A stretch of DNA of 64,000 bases, from positions 5,746,604 to 5,810,603 of the forward strand of contig JACDQD010000011.1 in the NCBI GenBank assembly GCA_019843655.1, written 5' to 3'. Both the position numbers and the translations under genes were made by a program. A model generated the notes under the pieces. It searched no databases. It saw only the letters and a program-made list of their open reading frames with translations, and was not told the DNA's origin. Origin of the DNA: Lethocerus indicus. Lineage: Eukaryota > Arthropoda > Insecta > Hemiptera > Belostomatidae. Below, piece after piece: positions 11,101 through 22,814 of the stretch (the stretch's first letter is position 1; each line of letters opens with the position of its first letter).

Positions 11101-13134
11101 GGTAAGGGCGCTGCTACAATCCCAGAAATTAATTCCGGAGCATGCGGAGTCCAATGAAGCCCCCGCCCGGATGAGAGTCCCGCTCCAACAAACTTAGCCC
11201 GGAATGCATTAAGCTTTTCTGTAAACTGTAATAGAGGAAAAAACTTATCTCTACTTTCCAACAGCTGAGGGAAGGTTTATAAATTCACGGAAGTTCGTAA
11301 GACTTAATGTAGATTTTTCAAACTAACCCAACAGCTGTTGTCGATGTTTGGGAAAGTCGGGCGATATGTTTGAAATTTGAAAAAAGTTTCGATTTTTCAA
11401 AAGCACAAAAAACGCGGATCTCAGACTCAACTTTTCTTCAAGCGCGGATCACATTGAAAATTTAAATCCTTTTTTTTATTATCTCAGGACTTATTTCACT
11501 AATCTTGTTAAAAAGTCGTATGTAATCTGTAAAATGTAAATAAGTCTTTTATATTTTCTTTCTCTTAATTATATTTCCTTTATAAGTGTACTTCACACAG
11601 CACTTGGGAATTGTGGAGAATATGTTAGCTTTATTAATTAAATTAAATTTGAATTCACTTATTTTATACTGTTACTATTGTGTGACTATGATATATGAAA
11701 AACCTTACGCGTGCCTCATATATGTCATAAATTTGGTAGTTTTTTTTAGCCGGCCTTAATATAGAGTCCTATGTATGTGTGTGTGTGTAACACCTGTTTG
11801 TAATTTTTTTGTTCATTCTCATTCCCGTCCGGCATTTTTGAAAGTTTCGCTCTCAATATGCCGAGCCTTCTCTTTTCATGTTGGAAGTTATGAAAGCTGG
11901 CCGAACTAATTTGCTCTCCTCTTCGCCGAATAAGTTCGTGTTTCTGTGTGCTTTGTACGTGTCGGAGTTTATTTATAAACGGAAACGTGATAGCGGTGCG
12001 CACGGTGAAGGTTCACCAGGGACGTTCGGCCTAAACGGTGGGGGATGCAGAAGGAGGCGAGAAGAAGCACGACCGCGACCGCGGCCGAAAGGTCGCTCTT
12101 TATACATATAAAGGTTCGATCGGTCACGATGCCCCCCTACACTGATATGGCTTGTTTGGATAAGCTTCGTGCCTGCAGAGCTTTTTCTGTATCACCATTA
12201 TGATGAAACCGAACACTGGTGCTTCAATGTGCCCTATTATTTTACGCCTATTTGTACGAAAAAACGATTTAAACGGGAATTCAAAACGGATGGCAGGAAC
12301 AACAATGAAAATTTATTCCATCCTCAAGTTAGTGAAAATGACGATATATGAACGAATTCGACACGAATCGATCAATGCAGGATCGACAAAATGATTTTCA
12401 TGGAGATGATTCAATCGTAGATAATTTTTGATCCAGCCCCTGTTCTTTCGTTGATGATTAGCATGAGTTTCACTTACAGGTATAAATCCTTCCATTCAAA
12501 AGGTTATCCCGTCACTCCAAAAAATTCCCGAATTTCCCGAACGCCGCCTCAAGAGGAAGCGTGAGGGCTGGAGCAGGAGTACCGTCAATAATGGGTGGAT
12601 TCTCCGACAAAAGCAAGATATAAAATAAAATAATATGTACTACATTTAATAAACATTCATTCCATCTTCGATGTCTGACCTATTTCTATATTTGGACCGG
12701 GGAGTATACCCTTGTTTTATTGTGGTCCATCCTCCGTCCAGGTTCTCTCATCCGTTCTCTGATTTTAATCTCTGAATTTAATCGAGCATTGAATAATAAA
12801 AAAAAAATAAATATACTGAAATATTTACTGAGTTGTTAACGGGGCGTAAAACCGGGAGCGAGCGAGTGGTGTAAGTGCAGTGGCCTAAAGTTTGGGGTGG
12901 TCTTAATGACCCCCGGGCACCGGCTAATGTAGTCAAGAGCCAACCCCCCTCCCCGAACACAGTGCCATTTAGGGCACAGCCAACTTCACGATTTGCCAGG
13001 CCCCGTAAGGCATAAAAGCGGTCACGTTGCACAATGAATTTTGGCAGGGAAAAATCCTAAATTAGAATTGGAATTAACAGCACGGATTTTATTCCCAACA
13101 CCACACAAATGTATACTCAAAATCCATTCGAACG
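8117..13134. other. About 5 kb without a supported feature
   Basis: Many short frames overlap on both strands, but none shows a known motif, a codon pattern or splice borders that I can defend. GC-rich patches occur around 8600-8720, 9840-10020 and 12000-12100, with a short (TG)n near 11776. There are no TFE copies here, a notable gap given their density elsewhere. Confidence 0.5.
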
Positions 13135-13146
13135 ATCAAAAATTTT

Positions 13147-13554
13147 AATATACCTGTTTTGTGGTCTGCGAGGGGTTGGAATACTGTAGGTTCGTGATGT
13201 TTCTGTCTCCTCTCGCTGGTTTGGTCTTTTGCTAGACCGGTTTCGGCTGCTCGCCATCTTCAGTAGCGGTGTTAGTCACTGTTAGCACTTTGGATGTTTT
13301 TTGGGCATCCTCACTGCACTGTGGACCCAACGAACTTTAGTTAAATATATTTCCGCACCACACTCAGGGGGCGCTAGTTGATATATGTCCAGTAATTTTT
13401 ATTTGTCACAAGTGAAAGTGACGGTGCAGTGAGGATGCCCAAAAAACATCCAAAGTGCTAACAGTGACTAACACTGAAGATGGCGAGCAGCCGAAACCGG
13501 TCTAGCGAAAGACCAAACCAGCGAGAGGAGACAGAAACATCACGAACCTACAGT
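13147..13554 (-). mobile_element. TFE copy with both arms, tail on the left
   Basis: Tail ATACCTGTTTTGTGG, arm with an intact hammerhead, inner arm to CACTGCACTG, one remnant satellite unit in reverse at about 13325-13378 (AACGAACTTTAGTTAA to GGGGGCGCTAG), then the second inner arm (GTGCAGTGAGGATGCCC) and the outer end (ACGAACCTACAGT). The flanks form a 12-bp direct repeat with one mismatch (ATCAAAAATTTT at 13135-13146, ATTAAAAATTTT at 13555-13566). Confidence 0.85.
13231..13267 (-). ncRNA. Intact hammerhead ribozyme motif (37 nt)
   Basis: Minus strand, in order: GCTA (stem I), CTGAAGA (core), T, GGC-GAGCA-GCC (stem II), GAAA (core), C-CG-G (stem III with a 2-nt loop), TC (cleavage after C), TAGC (stem I). 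All conserved core positions of a type I hammerhead are present. The extra T after the first core box is unusual but has natural precedents. Activity is not shown by sequence alone; with a two-bp stem III, cleavage would be expected mainly in dimeric or complexed RNA. Confidence 0.65.
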
Positions 13555-13566
13555 ATTAAAAATTTT

Positions 13567-14289
13567 GTTCAGAGATTCAATTCGTTAGGTTCATCCAGTA
13601 ATTGTCTATTGAACTAATAAATAAAATACGTGATGTTTATTTTAACGTTCGAATACAGTCCAAAGCCACGGGACAATTACGGCGGTCCTAAGTCCCGGGG
13701 CATTTCAAGAACGGATGAAATTCGAAACACAGAGTTCATTTCTCAAGAAATGAATTAGGCTGATGTTAAGCGCGTTTTTATCTTTCCATTGTGCTTAGCA
13801 GAGACCAAGAAAGGTACCGCGAAACGTGCGGTCACTCCGCTTCGGGTTTCGGTTTCTGAGTCTCATTTGAGAGGAGATTATATTCTTGCGCGAAAGTTGG
13901 TTAAAATAATGGCTCGGGTCGGATTCCAGGCTAGGAATGTAAACCAGATACGAGAGCGACTTTATGGTCACTATCGCTTTTTATAAACGGGCAATTAAGA
14001 GTGAGTGGCTTTCTCCCGAAGGCCGGGACCGCATTCCGAGCGGCCACCGGTTTCCATTAAGACGTTTACGATGAATTACAACCCCCGTTTTTGATGCACA
14101 GTAACAGAATGCGTACGTTGGATATACTTGATCGTCCTGCAAGCGAATCCCAAGTAGCTACTCGGCTGACTACAGTATTGAGATTCAAAATCTGGAACTT
14201 TTTGTGTAAATATAGAGATAAAACGGAATTAGGGAAAAACTAATTATTTAGGAAATATATGATATTATCGTCATAATTATTATTAAAAT
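13567..14289. other. No feature seen
   Basis: Mixed-composition sequence between two TFE copies. The frame at 13789-13986 has no recognisable motif. Confidence 0.5.
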
Positions 14290-15210
14290 CAAAATATGCA
14301 ACTCTAGTTTCCGATACTGAGCTCCCCAGTGCCAAATATCAGTAGCAGTGTTAGTCACTTTGGCACGTTTTTTTGGCATCCTCACTGCACTGTCACTGTC
14401 ACTTGTGACAAATAAAAATTATTAGACGTATATCAACTAGCGCCCCCTGAGGGTGGTGCGGAAATGTACTTAACTAAAGTTCGTTGTGTGCACTTCGACC
14501 GATAAACCAGCGCCCCCTGAGGGTGGTGCGGAAATGTACTTAACTAAAGTTCGTTTAGGTGCACTCGACCGATAAACCAGCGCCCCCTGAGGGTGGTGCG
14601 GAAATGTACTTAACTAAAGTTCGTTGGGTCCACTTGCACCGATAAACCAGCGCCCACTGAGGGTGGTGCGGAAATGTACTTAACTAAAGTTCGTTGGGTC
14701 CACTTCGACCGATAAACCAGCGCCCACTGAGGGTGGTGCGGAAATGTACTTAACTAAAGTTCGTTGTGTGCACTTCGACCGATAAACTAGCGCCCCCTGA
14801 GGGTGGTGCGGAAATGTACTTAACTAAAGTTCGTTGGGTTCACTTGTACCGATAAACTAGCGCCCCCTGAGGGTGGTGCGGAAATGTACTTAACTAAAGT
14901 TCGTTGTGTTCACTTGCACCGATAAACTAGCGCCCCCTGAGGGTGGTGCGGAAATGTACTTAACTAAAGTTCGTTGTGTGCACTTGCACCGATAAACTAG
15001 CGCCCCCTGGGGGTGGTGCGGACATGTACTTAACTAAAGAACTTTAGTTAAGTACATTCCCGCACCACACTCACGGCGGGCGCTAGTTAATCTATATCTA
15101 ATAATTTTTATTTGTCACAATTGACAATGATAGTGCAGTGAGGATGTCAAAAAAACGTGATATTTGGCACTGGGGAGCTCAGTATCGGAAACTAGAGTTG
15201 TATATTGTGT
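14290..15210. mobile_element. Variant foldback element with different outer arms and a satellite array
   Basis: The outer arms are GCAACTCTAGTTTCCGATAC at left and its inverse at 15190-15201 and beyond, reading inwards to CTCCCCAGTGCCAAATATCA. Inside them are the usual TFE inner arms (CACTGCACTGTCACTGTCAC; right GTGCAGTGAGGATGTC), the linker (ATTATTAGACGTATATC) and nine satellite units, with one inverted unit closing the right side. The left arm keeps an extra 31 bp (GTAGCAGTGTTAGTCACTTT) that the right arm lacks. There is no tail and no hammerhead, so this is a distinct subfamily or a recombinant. Confidence 0.8.
14437..15045 (+). repeat. 70-bp satellite array, 9 units, then inverted end unit to about 15090
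   Basis: Units alternate between CCAGCGCC and CTAGCGCC starts and between CACTTCGACC and CACTTGYACC linkers. At 15038-15048 the array folds back (CTTAACTAAAG followed by AACTTTAGTTAAG) inside the palindromic core of the unit. Confidence 0.95.
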
Positions 15211-16143
15211 ATAGTGTTTTTTAATCACTAAATCTTTAATTCCTGTTGCAGGGACGGGCTTCTAGACTAATCTAATAAGTGGCGAGATAGTGTTGTCTAG
15301 GAAGAGGAAGAGGAGGTGCGATTGTTCGAGACGTGCAGCTAACGATCCTCTGGTTAGCACGCTTTCTAGTTGGCCGAACGCCGTTTAAAGTCGTTAATAG
15401 AATTATGACTATCGGGACTAACAAGAAACACAGATCGTGCTTTCAAAAACTGGCGAATGACTGAGAAATAAGGCTTTTAATTAATTCATCAGTGTATGAA
15501 GCTAAATTTCCAATTCCAATAAACACTTCTGGGGGAGAAAATTGACTAATTCGTGGTTCGTGCCGGTAACAATGAATTACTTGTTTTTGTAGGACATATA
15601 CACAAAATCAAAGAGGAAATATAGTGTTGTTAATTCTGTAAAGAATTAATCTAGCAGTATTGTGTATCTAGACACGGAATCAAAGAGCAATCTGTCGTTC
15701 AATATTTTGTCTGTTCGTACGCTTAGCTAGAAATTTTCGTGCCGGCCCGAAAGGTCTACTTGTCTAGAGAAGTGCGAAGCCGATCTCAGGACATTTGTTT
15801 GCGCTCCCCCTTCGCCGGTAAACTTATTCGGGGGAGAAAATATAACGACTTATTGGGGGAGAAAAACAAGATAAAAAAAAGGAGGAGAAGGGTGACGGGG
15901 TTTGGTCCTGAATACGCGATGAGACGCCGCCACCTCCTAGAATAATTTTTCCGACGGTTTCAAGGCGTCGGAATTTTGCAATTATCCCGAAGCTGAAAAA
16001 CACTCAATTTCGCTTTTAATTTCTTTTCAAGCACTTCAAGTCTGTATAATGTTTGGAATATACAGTCGGTTTATTGAAACTAGCGATATATATTATCTTC
16101 TGCGTTGGGGTCGTGAAAATATGGGTGTTGCTATGGGACTAGT

Positions 16144-16203
<60 letters not shown>

Positions 16204-16623
16204 TATAGTTGGTTTAGTGAAACAAGCAGTGTATATATTTCCTGCCCTACTGAGATCATAAAAATATAGAGTCGCTATGGGACCACGCCCTGGGATTTAA
16301 CTTCATCCTTGCCACAAAGAATTCTACAACCCCTTCCTCCTCATATTCTCTCGGGTCTCAATGTCCGTTTCCTTTTCCCCCATTTGAATAGATTGCTCCG
16401 TTTAATTTATTATCTGTATATTATTAACGCGCGACAGGAAATAGTTCTGCACTACGACGAAATTCGTAGATCGGCGCCGAAACTATTCTATTCGTTTCGG
16501 ATCCGTGATCGTGTTTCGCTTTCCTAGATCTATAATTTGAACCGAAAATTTCGACTTTTAAGACCATCAGTAAAACGTACATCAAAATTGACCTTAAGTA
16601 ACAAACTGACAATTTAAAAAGCG
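15211..16623. other. No gene; one (AT)n microsatellite
   Basis: No coding signal was recognised. The stretch has an imperfect internal repeat near 16070 and 16210 (GTTGGTTTAGTGAAAC and TCGGTTTATTGAAACTAG) flanking the AT tract. Confidence 0.5.
16150..16199. repeat. (AT)n microsatellite
   Basis: About 50 bp of uninterrupted AT. Confidence 0.95.
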
Positions 16624-16885
16624 ATATTCAAACCGACATGGACAAACGGTAAGAGCTATGGGGTTCCACCGAGACATTTGACATCGCTCGCATCCGGAGA
16701 TTTCAGTAAAAAGTCCTTCGTACCATCCTTAATGCTCCCCGGTATGTTTCTAACCACACAATCCACCGTGACCTCAACACATTCAATGTTGATTGTACGA
16801 AATAAAAGAAGGTTAAAAAAACCATTAACAGCCAAAACTAGACTCCTCCGTATCCCGCTCACCTATTTAGCCGTTTCTAAGAAGA
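16624..16885 (+). pseudogene. Relic of a jockey-type non-LTR retrotransposon (end of the reverse transcriptase ORF)
   Basis: Three-frame reading gives the conserved C-terminal reverse-transcriptase tail of jockey-clade elements: FKPTWTNG, then (+1 frame) ELWGSTET, RIRRFQ, a stop, KVLRTILNAPRYVSN and HTIHRDLN, then (another frame) KTRLLR and LAV. At least one in-frame stop and two frameshifts mark it as dead. In the intact family this ORF supplies endonuclease and reverse transcriptase for target-primed insertion; here only about 85 codons of the 3' part remain. The family assignment rests on the LKPxWTYGxELWG and APWYVxN blocks known from that clade. Confidence 0.8.
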
Positions 16886-16942
16886 TTAACACAAAAATTA
16901 AATACAAGTAGAAAAAAATAACTGATAATTCAGTTTTTAACA

Positions 16943-16980
16943 GTAGCCCGGTTCGGCTGCTCGCCACCTTCAGTTGCTTT
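16943..16980 (-). mobile_element. TFE arm fragment
   Basis: CCCGGTTCGGCTGCTCGCC followed by ACCTTCAGTTGC resembles the hammerhead part of the arm, with several substitutions and one deletion. Later bases (AGTCACTTGCC) may extend it. Confidence 0.5.
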
Positions 16981-17865
16981 CCGCCAGCAGTCACTTGCCC
17001 TTTGCTGTGATCTAGCGAAAGCCCGAAATACCCAAAACAACGGCGTTTTTGCAACGTCGACAACGTATTAATTATTTACCAGCTATTTATTCAGTGCTCA
17101 AAATTGAATACAGACATTTGTCCATTGACTGCAATTAATCCTATGCCTGTAATTGTGTCTAAAAGCCGATGCTTTATAGGTCGTGCCACTCGGGGATTAC
17201 ACCGACTAATTAATTACGCGGACTAATTGTTAATGTAATTAAAATAGTACCATTGAAAGTATATTTATACAAGCGATTCAATGTAGGCACTCTGGTTATT
17301 AGGTCTAGTACAAAAATAATAAATCAAGTCGCAATCGCTCGGAAAATGAGATTTTCCTCCCCGGTGCGAATTCATATGGAAAGCGCCGTGGAAAGCCCTG
17401 CGGCTGTCGTTTTAATTTCTGTTTTAAGTAAGAATGTCTCTGCAAAATGTCTCTGCAGATGCGAGTCGAGATAAAAATTCTATTCCCTACCCACTCCCCC
17501 CCCCCATTCAACTATTTGAGATAGAACAAATTACGACGTTTCAGAAGCGGAAAGCTTATCGTCGTCAGAGTTCTCGTAATAGTCCACTTCTGGGAAAGTT
17601 ATTCTGACTATTTTTTAATACTGGAAACGTTTGGAAAAACCTCCACATCGTTGGAAAGATTTTCTGTTCGAGACAGCTGAATTTTCGAGGAAAAGAGAGA
17701 GTTTTCATTCTGTTAAAAAGTTTACAGCTCTCTTCCCTACAGTCGGATTCAACGCCGGAAATAAATTTATATTTAGCATATATAGATGGCATAAATATTC
17801 ATATAATAACAATTAGTAGTTGTAATAACTTTGGACGTTCTTTTAATAAATCTTAAAGAGGTTAA
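16981..17865. other. No feature seen
   Basis: No coding, RNA or repeat signal was recognised. Confidence 0.5.
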
Positions 17866-17878
17866 TATAAATATATTC

Positions 17879-17956
17879 TAGAATACCTGTCTTGTGGTCT
17901 GCGGGGGGTTCGAATACCGTAGAGTGAGACGAAACAGAAATACACGAAATCGACGG
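17879..17956 (-). mobile_element. Minimal 78-bp TFE: tail plus outer end only
   Basis: TAGAATACCTGTCTTGTGG (tail) runs to GAATACCGTAGAGTGAG and then joins the opposite outer end (GAAACAGAAATACACG to CGACGG). It is flanked by a perfect 13-bp direct repeat, TATAAATATATTC, at 17866-17878 and 17957-17969. This is the clearest definition of both family termini in the window. Confidence 0.8.
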
Positions 17957-17969
17957 TATAAATATATTC

Positions 17970-18879
17970 GCCGTATACAATATATTTTGATTGTAGATTT
18001 TAGATGTTCTAAAAGATGTCTAGACAATTAGTTCTAAACATTGTGCTGTAAGTTATATAAATGTCATATAAAACGGCCATCGCACCTATAACAAGTACTG
18101 ATTGTTGATTGTGCAATAAAAACAAATCTAAACGAGATACACCACATCTAAACTCTTTATCTGTCGCCGAAAAGTGTAAAAAGTTGCCAAAAAAAGTGAC
18201 CCCATCTCTGATTTCCCCTGAGACGCTCACACCTGGGGGGACTTTTAATTGGCAAAGACAATTTAATTTAGTGCCGAGATTAACACCGGAGAGTGGGGGC
18301 TCGTTTTTGGATTTAAGTGGACACCGCACAGGTTTAATTGACAGCGAGGTTAAAAGCCACCCCCTACCCCCCGGAGTGGCTCTGCAATGACAATTGCCTA
18401 ATTGGGTCTTGCCCAGCGGTCCGGATACTGTAGAAAACTCTGTTTTTAACTTTCAGATAAAATTTCCGCATTCTAGCCAATCCTATCCCGCGTCCCCCTG
18501 GCATTTCTGGACCGGAAAACGGGATAAAATCGCCTGGGGCGGATAAATCTAACGGGAAAATACTCGCTACGAAATTAAATAGATACAGCAAATCGAAATA
18601 CCCGGAAGGAACCACTGCCGAAGACATAATTTAATGAAATATATTATGATATTAAAATTTGAAACTTCCTGAACAACGCGAATACCTCGTAGAAAAAGTT
18701 TTCAGATTTCAAAAATTCTCGGGGATCTGCCCCATACTCCGTCAACAGCGGTCCCAAGGTGAGATGCACTCGGAGTGTAAAGGAAAATTGAAAAATTATC
18801 CCTGGATTTTTATAGGTTGCGACTGTAATGTGGGCCATGTTAACAGCGTATAATTTTTCTTCGTTTTCATTTATTAACC
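17970..18879. other. No feature seen
   Basis: Open frames on both strands (18009-18627) have no recognisable motif. Confidence 0.5.
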
Positions 18880-19135
18880 TGTGTCACTTGCTTCTCCCGA
18901 TAACGAACCGAGCCAAGGCTCTGTAGGCCAACGGGGTTTAAGTCCCCCGCCGGGCTTAATCATTAATAATCCCCTGTTAACGTTTAATTAAATACGGTAA
19001 CGCCGAGTTTCCGACGCGGCCGATGCATAATTGATGACGCGTTTGAAAATCCGCCGTAATAATTAGCGGAAAACGAGGTCTTCGCGGGGCACAAAGGGCG
19101 GGCCGAAATAACGAGGTTGGCCGCCCTGGAATTAT
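18880..19135. promoter_or_regulatory. Possible regulatory block: CpG-rich with TAAT motifs
   Basis: Several TAATTA or TTAAT cores (homeodomain-type sites) are interspersed with CG-rich words (CCGACGCGGCCG, TTCGCGGGGC) and a TTTAATTAAATACGG stretch. This mixture is common in insect enhancers, but nothing here proves function. Confidence 0.25.
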
Positions 19136-19387
19136 TTAGATACCCTTTGAAACCGAAAACACAGAATTCATTGTGTCGTCCGACTTAATAATGCACAGGG
19201 GACGAGCGTTACTTAACCCGGTACGAAAGAGGCGGGGGGGGGGGAAACCGAATGAAGTATTAGAGAATTTTAGAAGTGAGAGCAGTTCCAATTCGGCTTT
19301 CTCAAATAAATATTCTGTAACTAATATCACTACCCGTATTTTGGAGGAAAGTGAAAATATGTGGTTTGAGGACAGGCTGGCACTAGC

Positions 19388-19977
19388 AACTGTCTCCTCT
19401 GGCCGGTTTGGTCTTTTGCTAGACCGGTTTCAGTCACTTCGGCTTAGTCACTTTGGCACATTGGGTGTCGTGCATCAAATAAAAATTATTAGATATAGAT
19501 TAACTAGCACCCACCTGAGTGTGGTGCGGAAATGTACTTAACTAAAGTTCGTAAGTTAAGTACATTTCCGCACCACCCTCAGGGGGCGCTATTTTATCGG
19601 TCCCCAAGTGAACCCAACGAACTTTAGTTAAGTACATTTCCGCACCACACTCAGGGGGCTCTAGTTTAAGGGTGCAAGTGAACCCGACGAACTTTAGTTA
19701 AGTACATTTCCGCACCACCCTCAGTGGGGCGCTAGTTTAGCAGTACAAGTGAACCCGACGAACTTTAGTTAAGTACATTTCCGCACCACCCTCAGTGGGG
19801 CGCTAGTTTATCGGTACAAGTGAACCCAACGAACTTTAGTTAAGTACATTTCCGCACCACCCTCAGTGGGGCGCTAGTTTAGCAGTACAAGTGAACCCAA
19901 CGAACTTTAGTTAAGGACATTTCCGCACCACACTTAGGGGGTGCTAGTTTATTGGTGCAAGTGCACCCAATGAACTG
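19388..19977. mobile_element. TFE copy, outer end lost, array mostly inverted
   Basis: Begins with arm sequence (CTGGCCGGTTTGGTCTTTTG, CTAGACCGGTTTC), with the hammerhead cut by a deletion after TTTC. The inner arm is reduced to CACTTTGGCACATTGGG. Linker TATTAGATATAGATTAACTAG leads to one forward satellite unit and then about six reverse units. No second arm or tail is seen. Confidence 0.75.
19502..19975 (-). repeat. 70-bp satellite: 1 forward unit, about 6 inverted units
   Basis: The forward unit ends ACTTAACTAAAGTTCG and immediately folds into TAAGTTAAGTACATTTCC. The reverse units are 70-71 bp and carry variants CTCAGTGGGGCGC and CTCAGGGGGCTC. The last unit decays at CCCAATGAACTGC. Confidence 0.9.
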
Positions 19978-22755
19978 CAAACGGTTGTTTCTTCCGTTTG
20001 GACGGCATTTCATAAAAACTTTCCGTTATTTATTTTTGCACGAGGGAGCGCATCCTTGACCCCGGGGGTAGGATTGGGGTGCGGAATAGGAACACGCCAA
20101 TCTCGAGTTTAGCTTAAGCCACATTATTTTAGTTGACAGCATTCTATAAGGCTAAAAAGATAGAGATTTGGCGAGCGGGAGAACACAATACCGGTGATTT
20201 ATGGGATTAAGATTTCCCAAACGCTACTGAAGACTGTGTGAACGACGATATTCGCTCGTCCCCATAACTAAGCTTTACTGTTTGGTGAGATATTAATGTC
20301 GTCCAGAGAGGCGGAGAGGATGTCGCCAGCGTGCATGAAAGTTGTATCGGCTTTCGAGTGAGCTAGTCTCGCCCAATTTGAATTTGTAATGCAACTTAGG
20401 CCGCGCTGAACGTGAGATAACTACGCGCCATTAGGCAGGAAGGCTGCTGCTTCTGCAGGTAGGCGCTCAGATATTATGCGGCTTTTATCGCGAAATAATT
20501 AAGTCACGAGTTGGCCCGCTAATTGAATCTGGTTCGCGGCGTTGTTCCCAGTTTGGGGTGTTCATTTTCCGACATCAGTTATTATATTGAGTTGGGGCCG
20601 AAAATAAAGGGAATATTAAAATGTGGAACTTTCCGATGGAAAAACATTTTCTCCAGCCATTGCGCGGTATCCTGTAATACCCACAGGATGCAAACGACAT
20701 TACACGCCTGAGAAGAGTCCTGCGCAAAACGATCGCCCGGGTATGGCGGTAACCGAACTAAAAGCTGTTTACAATTTACAGCTAATGGAGAATAATCTAA
20801 CTCAATTTTTGAGTATTTTCACTCGAAAATCTCATCTAACTTAATGGCATTATTTGGGTCATTCGGAATCCAATTATTTTTTTTCTGTCAAACATCGTTA
20901 TCATGGACAGATTTGATAACAGTCCCACTATTTATTTTATTCGCGCGAGGTCTATTTACTCCCTTTCTGTTTATACTATCTATAATTAAGCTAATAATAG
21001 TTATCCGTATAAAATATTTCCAGTAAGATTGAATTGCTCCGCTGGTTATGCGACCAATCTATAATTTGTGTTTTTCGTCTAACGCCGGTAAAAAATACAC
21101 GGTCGTGAATAAAATAAAGGGGCTGGCGTATCGAAAAATGCAATCCTCGCGGCCGGAATCGATCTTTGACGCTTTAAAAATGCAGGACTTAATTCGCACG
21201 GCTTTCTGCTATTTCCAGGTCCAGGGGGGGAGAGCTTCAAATATTTAAATTCCTCCAGGCTCAAAGTTGAATTATTAAATACGCGAGGTCCATTATTGTT
21301 TTCGGTCGAGGTTCATATAAGGTTCACTTTTTCTTCGAATCCTTCCAAATATACGAAACTTATTTTGTATGCATTTGGAATATATTTAATTAATTTATTT
21401 TTAATGTATTCCTTTCTCTTGATTGAACTGAATACTTCCTTGGCTTGAATTCCTTTTTTTTATTTCTCCTTTTATTTTTGTACCATCAACTTATAGTTTG
21501 TATGTACAATTGTGGTATGTTCATTTGTGACTTGATAGACTCGATAAAAGAAGCACACTTTGACTCGAATTAGGCCGAAGCGAGTAGATATCTGCGTTTG
21601 GAGCAGTCGCTGGATCCATGCTTGGATTCAAGTACAATTTTATAAACTGGTCTCACAAATTACAATTGTGTCTCAGCAGTCCTAATTTTCTGTTCAAGTC
21701 GATTCTCTCGAATCGGAGCTTTAAATTCCGAACTGACTTAGTGCACTCTTCGCCGTGAACCGAATTTGCCTTTCCGAACAAATGGGAGCCCCATCGACGA
21801 ACGAATCCTCGCGGACGGAAAACCTTAATCCACTTATACGGAGATGGATTGGGTCGATTGGAATGGGCGACGCGAACGCTTCCTTGTTCGAGAATCGGGG
21901 AAAAGGAAGATTACCAGGGGCGAAGAAATAAATTAAAGTTTGAGAGCGAAGCTTTCACTGGTGCCGAACATATAATGAACTAAAAAACAGGTCTGCAAAT
22001 TATGCTGGGTGGCGCAGAAAAGGAGATGCTAAATAGTGCAGACAGAATTGTTATTTTATTATAAGAAAGTTAAAAAAAATATCTACGTCCTTAAATTCCA
22101 GAGTGTGTAACAGTGTGGTTTGTACAAGATATTTTCCTGTTGCAGAGCTGGTACCGGAATAGATCTCGTGACAGGGGTGCCGGCTGTCTGAAGCTGTTAG
22201 GGGAGCACTCTACAGAGGGCAGACAATTCCCACGAAGGTTTTCCTCTTTTACCGGCCATCTAGCTGTCTGCTGGCAGGTAGAGTAAGGTTTTCCACTGCC
22301 AGGTTTCCACCACAACTGAGGGAAGAATGGGACCGCGATGAATTAGATGAATTTTAGCGTTACGAGAAAGTAACGATTAGAGGACCAGTCGCCGGGCACT
22401 ATTGAGAGCACAACTTTCACACATGTCACACAGGCGAGAGAATATAACAGTTTGATAAATTTATTGGGTTCATTGAAACAAGAAAAAAATTCAAATTTAA
22501 TAGCTTTTCATTTCAACTCACAACTATAATTTTTATAATTAATATTTACTGACAGAGCGATGAATAGTGTAATTCTGACTGCCCTTAGTAGACAGTGAGG
22601 AAATCGCGTCTCATTTCCTCCTAAAGCGGCGTTCTAGATTTTCGGGATCTTCCGAATCAGAGGAACCCCTACAGCTCAATTCCCTGCGGTTGTAAATTAA
22701 CAATTTGTTCGCTAGTGATAATTGTGGAACTAGTGTCGAGGAGTCTTTCGTGACA
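19978..22755. other. No feature seen
   Basis: About 2.8 kb with no recognised gene, TFE copy or RNA gene. Short open frames lack motifs. Confidence 0.5.
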
Positions 22756-22814
22756 TAACTTTTTATACTGTAGGTTCGCGACGTTTCTGTCTCCTCTCGC
22801 TGGTTTGGTCTTTT

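Noticed and set aside
13789..13986. A small basic protein gene
   Set aside because: No start context, no motif and no homologue recognised.
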